Shown here: positions 8,038 through 18,100 of the stretch, one piece after another | Position numbering within the stretch: the stretch's first letter is position 1 | Layout of the letters: each line of letters begins with the position of its first letter | Made by a program: the position numbers and the translations under genes | Notes under the pieces: generated by a model | What the model saw: only the letters and a program-made list of their open reading frames with translations | Database searches by the model: none | Told to the model about the DNA's origin: nothing | DNA from: Flavobacteriales bacterium | Lineage (GTDB): Bacteria > Bacteroidota > Bacteroidia > UBA10329 | Assembly (NCBI GenBank): GCA_020635495.1 | Contig: JACJZQ010000008.1 | Coordinates: 62,001-126,000, forward strand | Direction of reading: 5' to 3' | Length of the DNA stretch: 64,000 nucleotides

Positions 8038-8717
8038 CCTTTATTGGTTTTGCCACGCAGTAGCGAGAAAGTGAATTTGATAAACTCTTCTCTCTGCTTG
8101 GAATCTGTGAACACGGATAGAATGGTGCTCCAATAAAAGGATTCTGAAGTTTCGTCCTGAGGTGTGCTGTTCTCCTTGAATTTGATGGTATGATCAGAGG
8201 TCTTTTTCGAGATTCCGGAAAGTGCATCTGCTTGTTCAAACCTGCGTTGAGCCGAAGATTTGTAGCCTTGAGATTCCTCGGCCATTCCAAGATTATTCAA
8301 TGCTATGGCATCTTCAGGATCTAATTCTATCGCTTTCGTGTAGTCTACGATGGCTCCTTCCGTATCTCCAAAGCTGTTTCTGACAAAGGCTCTGAGAGAG
8401 TATCGGTAGCTGTTGCTCGGTTCCAATTCTACGGCCTTGTTCAGGTCTGACATTGACCCTTGGCTATCGTTTGCTCTGAGTTTGGCAACTGCTCTGTCAC
8501 TCAGATAATTGGCCGTATTCGGTGCCAACTCCAACGCTCTGTTAAAGTGCAAAATGGAAGTGGAAACCTTGTCTTGTTTCAAGTGGCAAAGACCAACATA
8601 ATAGATGGCCAAATGGTCTATCGGGTTCGATTCAACCATCAGGTCGAAATGCTTCAATGCATTTTCAATCTCACCGTTGGATATCAAATCAACCCCAAAC
8701 CGAATCTGAGTATTCAT
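8034..8717 (-). CDS. Tetratricopeptide-repeat protein
   Basis: 227 residues with no signal peptide, so probably cytoplasmic. About four TPR units cover residues 1-165: GEIENALKHFDLMVESNPID, STSILHFNRALELAP, SQGSMSDLNKAVELEPSNS and TEGAIVDYTKAIELDPED. The C-terminal 60 residues are charged and lack repeats. TPRs mediate protein-protein contacts; the partner may be the small membrane protein encoded by the overlapping gene downstream. A TAAATTTG box lies 5 nt before the ATG. Confidence 0.85.
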   Translation of the reverse strand: MNTQIRFGVDLISNGEIENALKHFDLMVESNPIDHLAIYYVGLCHLKQDKVSTSILHFNRALELAPNTANYLSDRAVAKLRANDSQGSMSDLNKAVELEPSNSYRYSLRAFVRNSFGDTEGAIVDYTKAIELDPEDAIALNNLGMAEESQGYKSSAQRRFEQADALSGISKKTSDHTIKFKENSTPQDETSESFYWSTILSVFTDSKQREEFIKFTFSLLRGKTNKG

Positions 8718-8722
8718 GGCCG

Positions 8723-8730
8723 CAAATTTA
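8723..8730 (-). promoter_or_regulatory. -7 box TAAATTTG, nearly abutting the start codon
   Basis: Exact match to TAnnTTTG on the minus strand, ending 5 nt before the ATG at 8717. Predicts a leaderless or near-leaderless TPR mRNA. Confidence 0.5.
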
Positions 8731-8742
8731 GTGATGCTAGGT

Positions 8743-11700
8743 TCAAACTGTTACAAATCGCTCTTCATTCAGATAAACAAGAATGCCACGTACATGTTTG
8801 AAACCCAATTGGCGCATGGCTTCCTTGTATTGGTCAATTTGCTTCAAGTGCCTGGCTTCTTCTTTGCCGGTTTTGTAATCCAAAACCCATGCTTCATCAT
8901 CTTTGAAAGCAACACGGTCTGGTCTTAGCCAAGTTCCGCCTGCAAGTTGTATGGCAGCTTCGTTACGCACCACATATGAATCGGTGTAAAGCGCTTTCAA
9001 CTCCTTTTGTTGCAGTAGGTGCTCGATCTTCAGTTTCATTTCGTCCGCCTCCGAGTTGGAAATTCTTCCATCTTGAAGCAGCATGGCAACGGCCTTCTGA
9101 ATGTCTTTGGAAGTGGTGATGCGTGCCATGGCCTCATGTATCAGAATCCCCATGTTTCTGGCATCAGACTCATCCTGGGTTTTCCATTTGTCTTTGGATG
9201 GTCTGGCAATGCTGATCCTTGACATCCAATTGGGGTCCCCGGAAATGTTCAATTCGAGCGTTTCTTGCTTTTTTCGATCTTCTGAGTGTTTAGAACGCAC
9301 CCCTAATTGATAGCAATGAGATTCTTCAACGCTAGGATATTTGGCAGCAAGACAGTTGTAAACGTGCTGAATGGCAGACGAGGTTGAACCGCTTTGCGAA
9401 ATGAGTCCGCAGGCGTAAAGTCGAAACTTAGGACGTGTAAATGCCACATAGAGCTCGTTGAACATGTCCAGTTGTTTCAACTCTTTTTCCTCGTGTTGAA
9501 GATGTTCAAATGGAGTTCCTTCAAGACTTTTACCTGTTTTGACTCGGATTCGGTCCAAAGGAGCAAATTGATCATCATTCAAGTAGGCCCAAACATCGTT
9601 ACCGAAATTTGTTGTTGGATAATCAACGTAAGGATGGATCACAACTGGGAATTCCAAGCCTTTGCTCTTGTGTATGGTCAGAATGCGAACGGCATCATCC
9701 TTCTCGGGTAGAGCAATTGAAAGTTTGTGACGTTTCTCTTTCCAAAACTCAATGAATCCGACAATTCCGTCCGAATTGTTTCTCGAATAGTTGAGCACTT
9801 CATCCAGAAAGAACGAAACGTAAGTGTCTGATTCCGTTTTCAGCAACATGAACTTCAGATGCTCAAACAGACCGAATAGACTCAACCGTTTCAATCTGTT
9901 CCAATCGGAATCTGCGTAAAGCTCAGCAAGAAGAATAAGAATGCCAGACTTCTTATTGTCTCCTGCCTGCAGCAACCTTGCTGGCGTATGCTCTTCCTCT
10001 TTCCTGAAAATTCCAATGTTCTGTACCAATTCAACCTGATTTACGGTGTCCTCTGGTTCAATGAGCCAAACAGCAATATTGAACATCAGTTTAACCGCGG
10101 CCGAGCTATTGATCAGAAGAGATTCGTTGGAGACAACCTTCACGTTTCTCTCTACCAAGTACTGCGCAATCTTTACCGCATCCTTATTTGTACGGAGAAT
10201 AATGGCAATATCACCCAATAAAAAACCATCTTCCTTGGCTTCATTTATCCAATCCTCAACCTGCTTTAGAGTAATTGGGTCGTATTCTTCCCACCGTTTG
10301 TTGCCCTTGGTCTGTTTTTCCAAAAACCGAATTTCAACCAACCCTTCTTTTTCCTTCTTAATGTTCTGCGAAGCGTTGTGATACATTGTCTGATGATCGG
10401 GCGCCATGCCGTCTCTCAGCTCTTCGAAAAGCTCATTATTGAATGAAACCACATTCCTGGCAGAGCGATAATTGTCCATCAGAGGAGGTTCTTCAGTATC
10501 GCTTTTCTGCAAGGCAGCTTCCCTTTCGTGCATTACTCGTTTCAGCTCCGGGTTTTGTTCCAAGCTTTCCTGTAGGTATTCGGTAGTATAAACCTGCGGG
10601 AGTTTTACGAATTGTTGCACGTCTCCACCTCGCCAACGGTAAATGCTCTGCTTGGCATCTCCAACTACCAGACAGAGGTTGTTGTTGGCAAGACTTTCGT
10701 CTATTAACGGCAAAAGATTGAACCACTGTAACACGCTGGTGTCTTGAAATTCGTCTACCAGAAAATGCTTGAACCTGTGCCCAATGCGTTCATAAATGAA
10801 TGGAGCGGTCTCAGACATTACAACCTTGCTTACCAAGTGGTTGAACTCACCAATATGCAGTAGTTCCTCTTCTTCTTGAAGTTGCTTCTGAATGGCCAAC
10901 ATCTCTTCCAATAGCGCCACGCCATACAGATTGTCATAAACCAGACTCAGGTATTTCAGTGTTGGGTAATTCTCGATAACCGATTCTATGGCACTTACCA
11001 GAATCGGTTTGATGGATTCGATGGCCGCCTTGTCATTGGAATCCGCCTTGCTGCTGGCCCACTTATCTTCCTCAAGGCTTTTCAGCACGTAAGAATTAGG
11101 CGAATCAAAATCACCTTTAGAACACTTGGTGTAGAAACCATGAACACCTCTGCCACCCTGAAACATCTTTTCTTGCGCGATTCCAGCATTGTTTAAAGCC
11201 GAGAGCGCATTGGAAGCAGCAGTTGTCATTTCCAGTTTCAAAGCCGAAACCCGTTCATTCAATGCCGAACGAATCTCATTGTATTCATTCAGATCAAGAT
11301 GCTTGAGTTTTTCAAGATGAAAGCGGCTTTCCTCAGTAAAAAGGGTCTTTGAGAATTTGCTCAGCGTCTGTACAATGGACCAATTCTTCTCACCGTCCAT
11401 CTGTTGTTCCAGCACATTTATAAGTGCTCTGGTCAGTACCTTGTCCGTTCCGACTTTGGAAAGAAGACCACGAACAACTTCGTTAGATATCTTGTCTGTA
11501 TCCAGCTCAACTTCAAAATTCACCGAAAGGTCAAGATCCTGGGCAAACGACCGAATCAACCCATGCGTAAAATGGTCAATGGTGCTGATGCTGATGTCTG
11601 AATAATGATGCAGCATATGCCGCAAGGCATTCTTTGCTCGTATCTGTAATTCAGCGTTTTCAATTTTCAGTTCGTTCTGCAGAATCGGTGCCATGTCGCT

Positions 11701-11907
11701 TGGCTTCTTTGCAGGATCGGAAATCCTGTCCAGTTCGGCCAATACCCGCGACTTCATCTCCTCGGCCGCCTTATTGGTAAAGGTTATTGCAAGAATTGAA
11801 CGGTAGGCATCAGGTCTGTCTGTGGCCAACGAAAGGCGCAGAAATTCCTTTACTAACGTGAAGGTTTTACCTGATCCGGCAGATGATCTGTAAATTTTAA
11901 ATGGCAC
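8743..11907 (-). CDS. UvrD/RecB-like helicase with C-terminal nuclease (AddA type)
   Basis: Large 1054-residue SF1A helicase-nuclease for double-strand-break end processing. Motif I is SSAGSGKTFTLVK near the N-terminus, motif Ia AITFTNKAAEEMK, motif II LVDEFQDTS, motif III GDAKQSIYRWRGGD, motif V ILTIHKSKGLEFPV and motif VI LYVAFTRPK. The last 80 residues hold a RecB-type PD-(D/E)XK nuclease: LRPDRVAFKDDEAWVLDYKTG. Bacteroidota AddA proteins often sit beside the AddB nuclease-helicase subunit, but no addB-like gene is adjacent here, so it may act with a distant partner. Confidence 0.93.
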   Translation of the reverse strand: MPFKIYRSSAGSGKTFTLVKEFLRLSLATDRPDAYRSILAITFTNKAAEEMKSRVLAELDRISDPAKKPSDMAPILQNELKIENAELQIRAKNALRHMLHHYSDISISTIDHFTHGLIRSFAQDLDLSVNFEVELDTDKISNEVVRGLLSKVGTDKVLTRALINVLEQQMDGEKNWSIVQTLSKFSKTLFTEESRFHLEKLKHLDLNEYNEIRSALNERVSALKLEMTTAASNALSALNNAGIAQEKMFQGGRGVHGFYTKCSKGDFDSPNSYVLKSLEEDKWASSKADSNDKAAIESIKPILVSAIESVIENYPTLKYLSLVYDNLYGVALLEEMLAIQKQLQEEEELLHIGEFNHLVSKVVMSETAPFIYERIGHRFKHFLVDEFQDTSVLQWFNLLPLIDESLANNNLCLVVGDAKQSIYRWRGGDVQQFVKLPQVYTTEYLQESLEQNPELKRVMHEREAALQKSDTEEPPLMDNYRSARNVVSFNNELFEELRDGMAPDHQTMYHNASQNIKKEKEGLVEIRFLEKQTKGNKRWEEYDPITLKQVEDWINEAKEDGFLLGDIAIILRTNKDAVKIAQYLVERNVKVVSNESLLINSSAAVKLMFNIAVWLIEPEDTVNQVELVQNIGIFRKEEEHTPARLLQAGDNKKSGILILLAELYADSDWNRLKRLSLFGLFEHLKFMLLKTESDTYVSFFLDEVLNYSRNNSDGIVGFIEFWKEKRHKLSIALPEKDDAVRILTIHKSKGLEFPVVIHPYVDYPTTNFGNDVWAYLNDDQFAPLDRIRVKTGKSLEGTPFEHLQHEEKELKQLDMFNELYVAFTRPKFRLYACGLISQSGSTSSAIQHVYNCLAAKYPSVEESHCYQLGVRSKHSEDRKKQETLELNISGDPNWMSRISIARPSKDKWKTQDESDARNMGILIHEAMARITTSKDIQKAVAMLLQDGRISNSEADEMKLKIEHLLQQKELKALYTDSYVVRNEAAIQLAGGTWLRPDRVAFKDDEAWVLDYKTGKEEARHLKQIDQYKEAMRQLGFKHVRGILVYLNEERFVTV

Positions 11908-11950
11908 GGACGGAAGGTACGCGATCAGCCAACAAGTTGCGTTGTTCGGT

Positions 11951-11958
11951 TAATTTTG
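11951..11958 (+). promoter_or_regulatory. -7 box TAATTTTG, 5 nt before the start codon
   Basis: Exact TAnnTTTG match, 5 nt upstream of the ATG at 11964. A clear TTG at the expected distance is not seen. Confidence 0.45.
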
Positions 11959-11963
11959 GAGCC

Positions 11964-12278
11964 ATGTTTTGGCGGCTTTTCATCTTGTTTTCGTTAATGG
12001 CTTTTGCGGCTTGCAAAACTGTTGATCAGACCACGGCCACGGAGAAGGCTGAGCAGCAAACAACCCGATATCAGATTCAGATACAGTTTGCCTCTGTAGA
12101 GGCCGTTAAAATGGTGCCTCTGCAATACGAAAAGTTCAGAATGCAACTGAATGAAGAACTACTTCATGACCAACATCTCTACAGAGCTTCCATTGAATGC
12201 AAGCCTTACGAGATCGATGGAGTCATCAAAAAAATGAAGCAGGATGAAGGGGTAATTGATGTAAGTAGAGTAGAGTAG
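11964..12278 (+). CDS. Small lipoprotein of unknown function
   Basis: An in-frame ATG at 11901 overlaps the divergent helicase gene and would hide the signal, so the ATG at 11964 is chosen. It gives a lipoprotein signal MFWRLFILFSLMAFAAC (Cys17) and 104 residues. The mature part has one alpha/beta-looking stretch (RYQIQIQFASVEAVKMVPL) and a C-terminal VIKKMKQDEGVIDVSRVE, a pattern reminiscent of small ferredoxin-like folds. No family recognised. Confidence 0.7.
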   Translation: MFWRLFILFSLMAFAACKTVDQTTATEKAEQQTTRYQIQIQFASVEAVKMVPLQYEKFRMQLNEELLHDQHLYRASIECKPYEIDGVIKKMKQDEGVIDVSRVE

Positions 12279-12280
12279 GG

Positions 12281-13222
12281 CTACATTTTCAAGGTCAGAG
12301 CCACATCAGGATAATCGGTTATTAGGCCGTCTACCCCTAGTTCTAAAAGTGCCACCATGTCTTCTTCTTCATTCACCGTCCACGGAATCAGTTTGATGCC
12401 GTTCTGTTTGCAAGATTCAAACAGTTTTTCGTCAACTAACTTGAAGTATGGACTATAGATGTCTGGCGTGAACCCCAAGCTTTCAAGGTCATTTTCAAAG
12501 CCCTTCGATTCATAGATCAACAGAGCTACCGGTATGGATGAGTCTATCTGTTTGATGGCCTGCAGAGAACGAACATCAAACGCTTGGATGATGGTTCTAT
12601 CCTTAATTCCTGATGCCACAATTTGGTCGTAGACCAGTTGGGCAAATTCCATCGGTTCAGGATGAAAGACGTTATCGCCTTCAGGCGTGCTTTTGATTTC
12701 AATGTTATACTTCACCGGTTCAAGTTCTAGCGATGCAACATTGGATTCTACCTCCGTTACCACTTCACTGAGAAGCGGTTTGAACGTGCTCATTTTGGCC
12801 TGTAGCGGAAAATCAGGATGCGGTTGACTTCCGCAGTTATAGTTGGATACCTCGGCATAGCTCATTTTATAGATGTTTAGTCCTTTGCCTTCAGCAACGG
12901 GTCTGTCATTCAGCCCCCAGCAGATGACCGAACTTATCCAAGGTTCGTGAGAAACAACAACCTGTTTGTCTTTGGAGATGACCACATCCATTTCCAGCGT
13001 GTTTACCTGCAACTCAACTGCACCGATAAATCCTTCAATACTGTTTTCAGGGAAAAGGCCACGCGCTCCCCGGTGTCCTTGTAGGTCAAAATCTTGGTTG
13101 AACGAAGTCATTGGTTCAGTTTCTTCGGTTTGATCGGTCTCCAATTTGGAGCCTTTAGGGTCCGTGCTGCAACTTGAAACGAACAGTGCCGCTAAACCCA
13201 GAATGAACAGGCTGTTTTTCAT
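12281..13222 (-). CDS. Glycerophosphodiester phosphodiesterase lipoprotein
   Basis: Cleaves glycerophosphodiesters to glycerol-3-phosphate and an alcohol, in phospholipid scavenging or turnover at the cell surface or periplasm. Lipoprotein signal with Cys18. GDPD motifs: LQGHRGARGLFPENS (H50, R51, E59), LEMDVVISKDKQVVVSHEPW (E77, D79, H92) and the C-terminal IPWTVNEEEDMVALLELGVDGLITD. The 313-residue length is typical. It follows arfB by 10 nt on the same strand. Confidence 0.93.
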   Translation of the reverse strand: MKNSLFILGLAALFVSSCSTDPKGSKLETDQTEETEPMTSFNQDFDLQGHRGARGLFPENSIEGFIGAVELQVNTLEMDVVISKDKQVVVSHEPWISSVICWGLNDRPVAEGKGLNIYKMSYAEVSNYNCGSQPHPDFPLQAKMSTFKPLLSEVVTEVESNVASLELEPVKYNIEIKSTPEGDNVFHPEPMEFAQLVYDQIVASGIKDRTIIQAFDVRSLQAIKQIDSSIPVALLIYESKGFENDLESLGFTPDIYSPYFKLVDEKLFESCKQNGIKLIPWTVNEEEDMVALLELGVDGLITDYPDVALTLKM

Positions 13223-13232
13223 GAGGCTGAAA

Positions 13233-13643
13233 TTAATCGTCTGACCTGAATTTTCGAGACGATTTCAACTCGGATCGTTTCTTCTTTTCCTTAAGCCGTT
13301 TCTCTTTTACTGAATTCGGAATTCCCGTCTTCTTACGGATCTTTTTCTTCTTCAATGCCAATTCTACAAGGGCAAGTAGCCTTTCTGTTGCCAATTGTTT
13401 GTTCTGGTGTTGAGAACGGCTTGTGGAAGAACTCGCAGATAGATTGCCAGATTGGTCAATTCTATTTTTCAGCCGTGATAGAATCTGCGCTTTCTGTTCT
13501 GGCGTCAAGGCCTTGGATTCAGAAACATTCCAAACAGCCTCAACCCTTGATTCAACTTTGTTCACGTGTTGTCCGCCACTGCCGGAGCTGCGGGAAGTCC
13601 GATACGACAATTCCGTCAGTATACCTTCATGAAGTGAATTCAT
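13233..13643 (-). CDS. arfB: Alternative ribosome-rescue factor / peptidyl-tRNA hydrolase ArfB
   Basis: Class-I release-factor-like hydrolase that rescues stalled ribosomes by hydrolysing peptidyl-tRNA without a stop codon. GGQ is at residues 23-25 in SSGSGGQHVNKVESRVEA, followed by QHQNKQLATERL and a long, basic C-terminal tail (about residues 96-136) of the kind that enters the empty mRNA channel. The 136-residue length fits. Probably cotranscribed with the GDPD gene. Confidence 0.93.
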   Translation of the reverse strand: MNSLHEGILTELSYRTSRSSGSGGQHVNKVESRVEAVWNVSESKALTPEQKAQILSRLKNRIDQSGNLSASSSTSRSQHQNKQLATERLLALVELALKKKKIRKKTGIPNSVKEKRLKEKKKRSELKSSRKFRSDD

Positions 13644-13685
13644 GGTGTAAATATGTCAACTACTATCTCAACACACCACTTTCTT

Positions 13686-13693
13686 TACATTTG
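13686..13693 (+). promoter_or_regulatory. -7 box TACATTTG
   Basis: Exact TAnnTTTG match 18 nt before the TTG start at 13712. It supports that start over an in-frame ATG at 13355, which lies far upstream inside the antisense arfB gene. Confidence 0.5.
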
Positions 13694-13711
13694 CACGACT
13701 CAAACCTAGCA

Positions 13712-14236
13712 TTGAAGTTCAATAAACTTATAACCGCTTTTGCTTTCGTCATCCTAATGGCTGGATGCGTTGGAGGCAAGTTGGTTTCTGTCGTTGTTGA
13801 AGACAAAGCCGGAAACACCGAGTTGGTCTATCGAAAGGTCCAATCTCCTGAGAACTTGGTGAAAGAGATACGGTTTTACCCTTCTGGTGATACATTAAGT
13901 GTAACTCCCATGTTGAAAGGTGCGGTTCATGGTGTGGTCAGTTTCTATTACAAGAATAATGTATTAAAAGAACAGGCCACGTTTGTTGACGGCAAACAGG
14001 ATGGGCCATTCAAGAAATTTGACAAGAATGGTGTTCTCGTATTTGAAGGGAACTTGAAAAATGGCTTGAAATCTGGCAATTGGAGAACTTGGTATGATGA
14101 AGTTCAGGTACAGGAAGAACGCAGTTATACGAATGATGTGCCAAATGGAAAATGGACGTATTGGTACATTGACGGTAGCCTCAAACGAGAAGAGACCTAT
14201 AAAGATGGCAAGCTCCTTGATGCAAAGGATTTCTGA
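13712..14236 (+). CDS. MORN-repeat (YwqK-type) lipoprotein
   Basis: The TTG start at 13712 gives a lipoprotein signal ending at LMAGC (Cys19). The rest is a row of MORN/YwqK repeats: VHGVVSFYYKNNVLKEQATF, DGPFKKFDKNGVLVFEG, SGNWRTWYDEVQVQEER and NGKWTYWYIDGSLKREETY. In Bacteroidota such proteins are widespread, are often auto-named toxin-antitoxin YwqK antitoxins, and probably serve as surface scaffolds. The next gene is a second MORN protein 14 nt downstream, so the two are likely one operon. Confidence 0.85.
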   Translation: MKFNKLITAFAFVILMAGCVGGKLVSVVVEDKAGNTELVYRKVQSPENLVKEIRFYPSGDTLSVTPMLKGAVHGVVSFYYKNNVLKEQATFVDGKQDGPFKKFDKNGVLVFEGNLKNGLKSGNWRTWYDEVQVQEERSYTNDVPNGKWTYWYIDGSLKREETYKDGKLLDAKDF

Positions 14237-14250
14237 TTGAATTGATCAAT

Positions 14251-15027
14251 ATGAAAACAATTACAACCCTTCTTCTAATCACATTTTCGCTTTCGGGATT
14301 TTCTCAAGAAAAGGTCAAGGAATTTTACGAGTCAAGACGTCTCAAATCGGTTGCTACTCAGGTAAATGGTGTTAACCATGGCATTTACACCGAGTGGTAT
14401 GAAAATGGGCAGAAAAAGTCTGAAGGAAACTATGTTGAGGAAAAAAAGGATGGAAAGTGGGAAGAGTGGTATCAGAATGGAAAGCTATGGAGCTTGATGC
14501 ACTTTAAAAATGACCTTCCGAATGGACGGTATGTGGATTATGACATGAACGGTGCGCAGGTAGAAGAAGGATACATGGAAAATGGCGTTCCCAACGGTCC
14601 GATATCTACTTGGTACAACGATGGGACCATAAGAAGTGAAGGCTTTTTAAAGGATGGGATGAAGGTCAAGATCTGGGCTACCTATTATGAAAATGGGAAC
14701 AAAAAAGACCAAGGTGAGTACAAAATGAGTAGAAGAGTGGGGCAGTGGGAAGAGTGGCATTCTAACGGAAAAATGGCTTCACGAGGTGTATATTTTGCTG
14801 GTCTTAAGCACGGTCCGTGGACGTTCTGGTATGATAGTGGACATAAGCAGAGCGAAGGGGAATACTTTGAAGACCAGAAAAAGGCTATTTGGACTCATTG
14901 GCACGAGAATGGTCAGATTCAAAGCAAGGGTAATTACCACGGAGAAAACAAAGTTGGAACCTGGAAATTCTGGGATGTTGAAGGTCAGTTGGTCAATGAA
15001 GAGAAATTCCCTATTCCCGGCCAATAG
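14251..15027 (+). CDS. Secreted MORN-repeat (YwqK-type) protein
   Basis: 258 residues with a signal peptide (MKTITTLLLITFSLSGFSQ). Nearly the whole mature part consists of about nine repeats of roughly 23 residues, each with G-x-W-x-x-W(Y/H)-x-NG-x-x: for example GKWEEWYQNGKLWSLMHF, GPISTWYNDGTIRSEGF and GPWTFWYDSGHKQSEGEY. No toxin-like gene is adjacent, so the antitoxin label common for this family is not supported here. Its position before the giant adhesin suggests an envelope role. Confidence 0.85.
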   Translation: MKTITTLLLITFSLSGFSQEKVKEFYESRRLKSVATQVNGVNHGIYTEWYENGQKKSEGNYVEEKKDGKWEEWYQNGKLWSLMHFKNDLPNGRYVDYDMNGAQVEEGYMENGVPNGPISTWYNDGTIRSEGFLKDGMKVKIWATYYENGNKKDQGEYKMSRRVGQWEEWHSNGKMASRGVYFAGLKHGPWTFWYDSGHKQSEGEYFEDQKKAIWTHWHENGQIQSKGNYHGENKVGTWKFWDVEGQLVNEEKFPIPGQ

Positions 15028-15106
15028 ACTCAATATGTCGCTTTCAGGATACAGATAAAGTTATTTTCACTTTCTTTAGTGCTTGCATTTAAAAGCGAGT
15101 CAACCA

Positions 15107-18100
15107 GTGAAAAGACTTATACTTCTCCTCACACTCATTTTCTTATTTCTTGGATTTAAACAGACCTCCGCAACACACATAGTTGGCGGTGAGTTGGTTT
15201 ACACCTATCTGGGAGCGAGCCAGTATGCTATTACTCTAGTGGTCTATAGAGATTGTTTGGGAGGGCAAGCCGCATTCGATAATCCTGCTAATGTGGGGAT
15301 TTTCAACGCCAGCGGAACACTTGTTCAGAATTTGAACTTCTCTCTTGATTCGGTTGTAACACTTCAGTCTACCATTAATTCAAGTTGCGTCACTGCACCC
15401 AACAATGTCTGTACCGAGGCAGGTTATTACACTGAGATAGTTACACTTCCACCCATAGTTGGAGGGTATACCATAGCATATCAAAGATGTTGTCGAAACT
15501 CCGTAGTTCAGAATATTACCGATCCGGGCGATGTTGGCGCCACTTATGTAGCCACAATACCTGGTAGCGAGTCTCAGCCTGCCAACTCTAGTCCTATCTG
15601 GTCGCAGCTTCCACCGCTTTATGTATGTGTCAATCTGCCATTTCAATTCAACCATTCTGCCTTTGATCTCGATGGTGATTCCTTAGTCTATTCGCTTTGT
15701 ACGCCATTCGAAGGGGCAACCTCAACAGCTCCGCAGCCAGACCCACCTGGACCACCCCCCTACGTTACTATAAATTGGGAGCCACCATATTCGTTGACCG
15801 ATATGCTTGGTGGACCTGTTCCTTTAACCATCAACTCAACCAGCGGACAGATCAATGCAACTCCAGATGCTATTGGAACCTATGTTATTGGTCTTTGTGT
15901 GCAAGAATACCGTAATGGTGTTCTGCTTGGAGAGACACGCAGAGGAATTCAGATCAATGTTGTGAACTGTCAGGCACCGGTTGCGTTGCCAGATGATGTG
16001 AATGAGATCAGCCCGAACTCGTTCATTAACTGTACAGAGTTTGTTGATTTTGATGCGTTCAATTCGGCAGGATTTGAAGTTTGGTGGAATTTTGGAGACC
16101 CGACCACACTGGCAGACACAGCAGTCGGACAATCTACCTCTTGGGTCTACCCTGGTCCTGGAACTTATGATCTTACTCTTGTGGTTTACAATCCGATAAA
16201 CCCCAATGACCCGTTGTGTACGGATACAACCGTTCAGACCATTACGGTTCAGGATACGGTTATTCCGGTTGCTGGAGCAGATACGGCCACCTGCCCTGGA
16301 ATTCCAGTTCAGATTGGGTCACCTGCCACCCCAGGATGGACCTATCAGTGGTCTCCAACTACTGGGTTGGATAATCCGAACATTGCCCAGCCAACAGCTA
16401 CCATTACTGCAGACATAACGTATGTTCTAACAGCGTTTGATGCAGAAGGATGTTCTGGTCAAGATTCCATTACGGTGAGTCTTCTTGCCAATTCAGCTGC
16501 CGATGCCGGACCGGATATTTCCATTTGTCCTGGAGATACGGCTCAACTGCAAGCATCTGGAGGACAAGATTATCTATGGTTCCCTAACGTGTTTATTGAC
16601 AATGTCAACATTTCCAATCCGCAGGTGTGGCCCGTGTTTGATACAGAATATATTGTGGAAGTGACCAATGCGGACGGATGCGTTGGATACGACACGTTAC
16701 TGGTTTCCCTATTTGAGCCGCAGCTAACTGTTTCTCAGGACGAAACCATCTGTCTGGGTGATACAGCACAGATTTCTGCAAATGGAGCCTCGACATATAC
16801 TTGGTCTCCAATCACGAATATTTCGGATAACAGTATTTCCAATCCTGAAGTATGGCCTTCTTCAACAACCGCATACGTGGTTGAAGCAATAGATGCAAAT
16901 GGCTGCGAGTTGATCGATTCTGTTGTTATTACAGTACAACCGCTGCCATTGGCAGATGCTGGAGCAGATGATTCAGTTTGTATTGGAAACTCTGTTCAGT
17001 TAGGAGCTTCGGGAGGAACAATTTATTCTTGGTCTCCTGCGGGCTCTTTGAGCAACCCGAATGTTGCTAACCCTGATGCATCTCCAAGTTCTACCACAAC
17101 TTATACTGTAACGGTATCAGACCAATTTGGATGTGAAGCGCTTGATTCTGTTCTCATAACGGTAAACCCTCTACCAACCGTTGATGCAGGCCAAGATGGC
17201 ATTGTGTGTAACGGACAAGGGGTTCAGTTGAATGCCTCTGGAGCAGTTACTTATTCGTGGTCTCCAACTGCAGGGCTCGATGATCCGAACATTGCCAATC
17301 CGATAGCTCTTCCGAGTTTACCTACAGATTATGTTGTAGAAGGAACCGATGCCAATGGATGTGTAAATACCGACACAGTGTTTGTTGATGTATTTGTTGT
17401 AGATGCCATTGGCGATACGGTAATCTGTATTGGAGATGCTGCTCAACTTGGTGCAATTGGTGGTACAAGCTGGACTTGGAGTCCGGCAACAGGGCTGTCT
17501 GATGCCAATGCTCAGAACCCAATCGCTGATTCAGCTGTAACAACGGTTTACACGGTTACCGCAGACGATGGAACCGGCTGTTTGGCCACTGATTCCGTAA
17601 CGGTGGTGGTCAGTCCATTGCCAACGGCTTTTGCTGGATTTGACCAAGGAGTATGTGCCGGAAACACAGCACAACTGAATGCAACAGGAGGTGTAGTTTA
17701 CTCATGGTCTCCAGCCGCTGGGTTGAGTGACCCGAATATTTCCAACCCGATTGTTACGTTCAGCTCAGATACCGTAACGTATACAGTAACTGTTACGGAT
17801 GCAATTGGTTGTTCAAATTCTGATTCTGTAACTGTTTGGCAGGAGCCATTGCCAGATGCAGTTGCCGGACCGGATACAACCATCTGTTTCGGTCAGAGTG
17901 CTCAACTATTTGCTGGAGGTGGTGAGACCTACATTTGGTCTCCGGCTACAGGTTTGAACAATCCGAATGTTCAAAACCCAATTGCAACTCCGCAAACGAC
18001 TACAACCTACACGGTTACTGTAGGACAGACAACCGGAAACTTGGTTTTCAACGGAGATTTCTCACTAGGAAACGTTGGGTTCGGAAGCGATTATGCTTAC

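Noticed and set aside
13355..13711. Extension of the MORN lipoprotein frame to an ATG at 13355
   Set aside because: The extra stretch runs antisense through arfB, lacks a protein-like pattern, and would hide the lipoprotein signal.
14251..15027. YwqK-type toxin-antitoxin antitoxin label
   Set aside because: No toxin-like gene adjacent and the protein is secreted; only the MORN repeats are supported.
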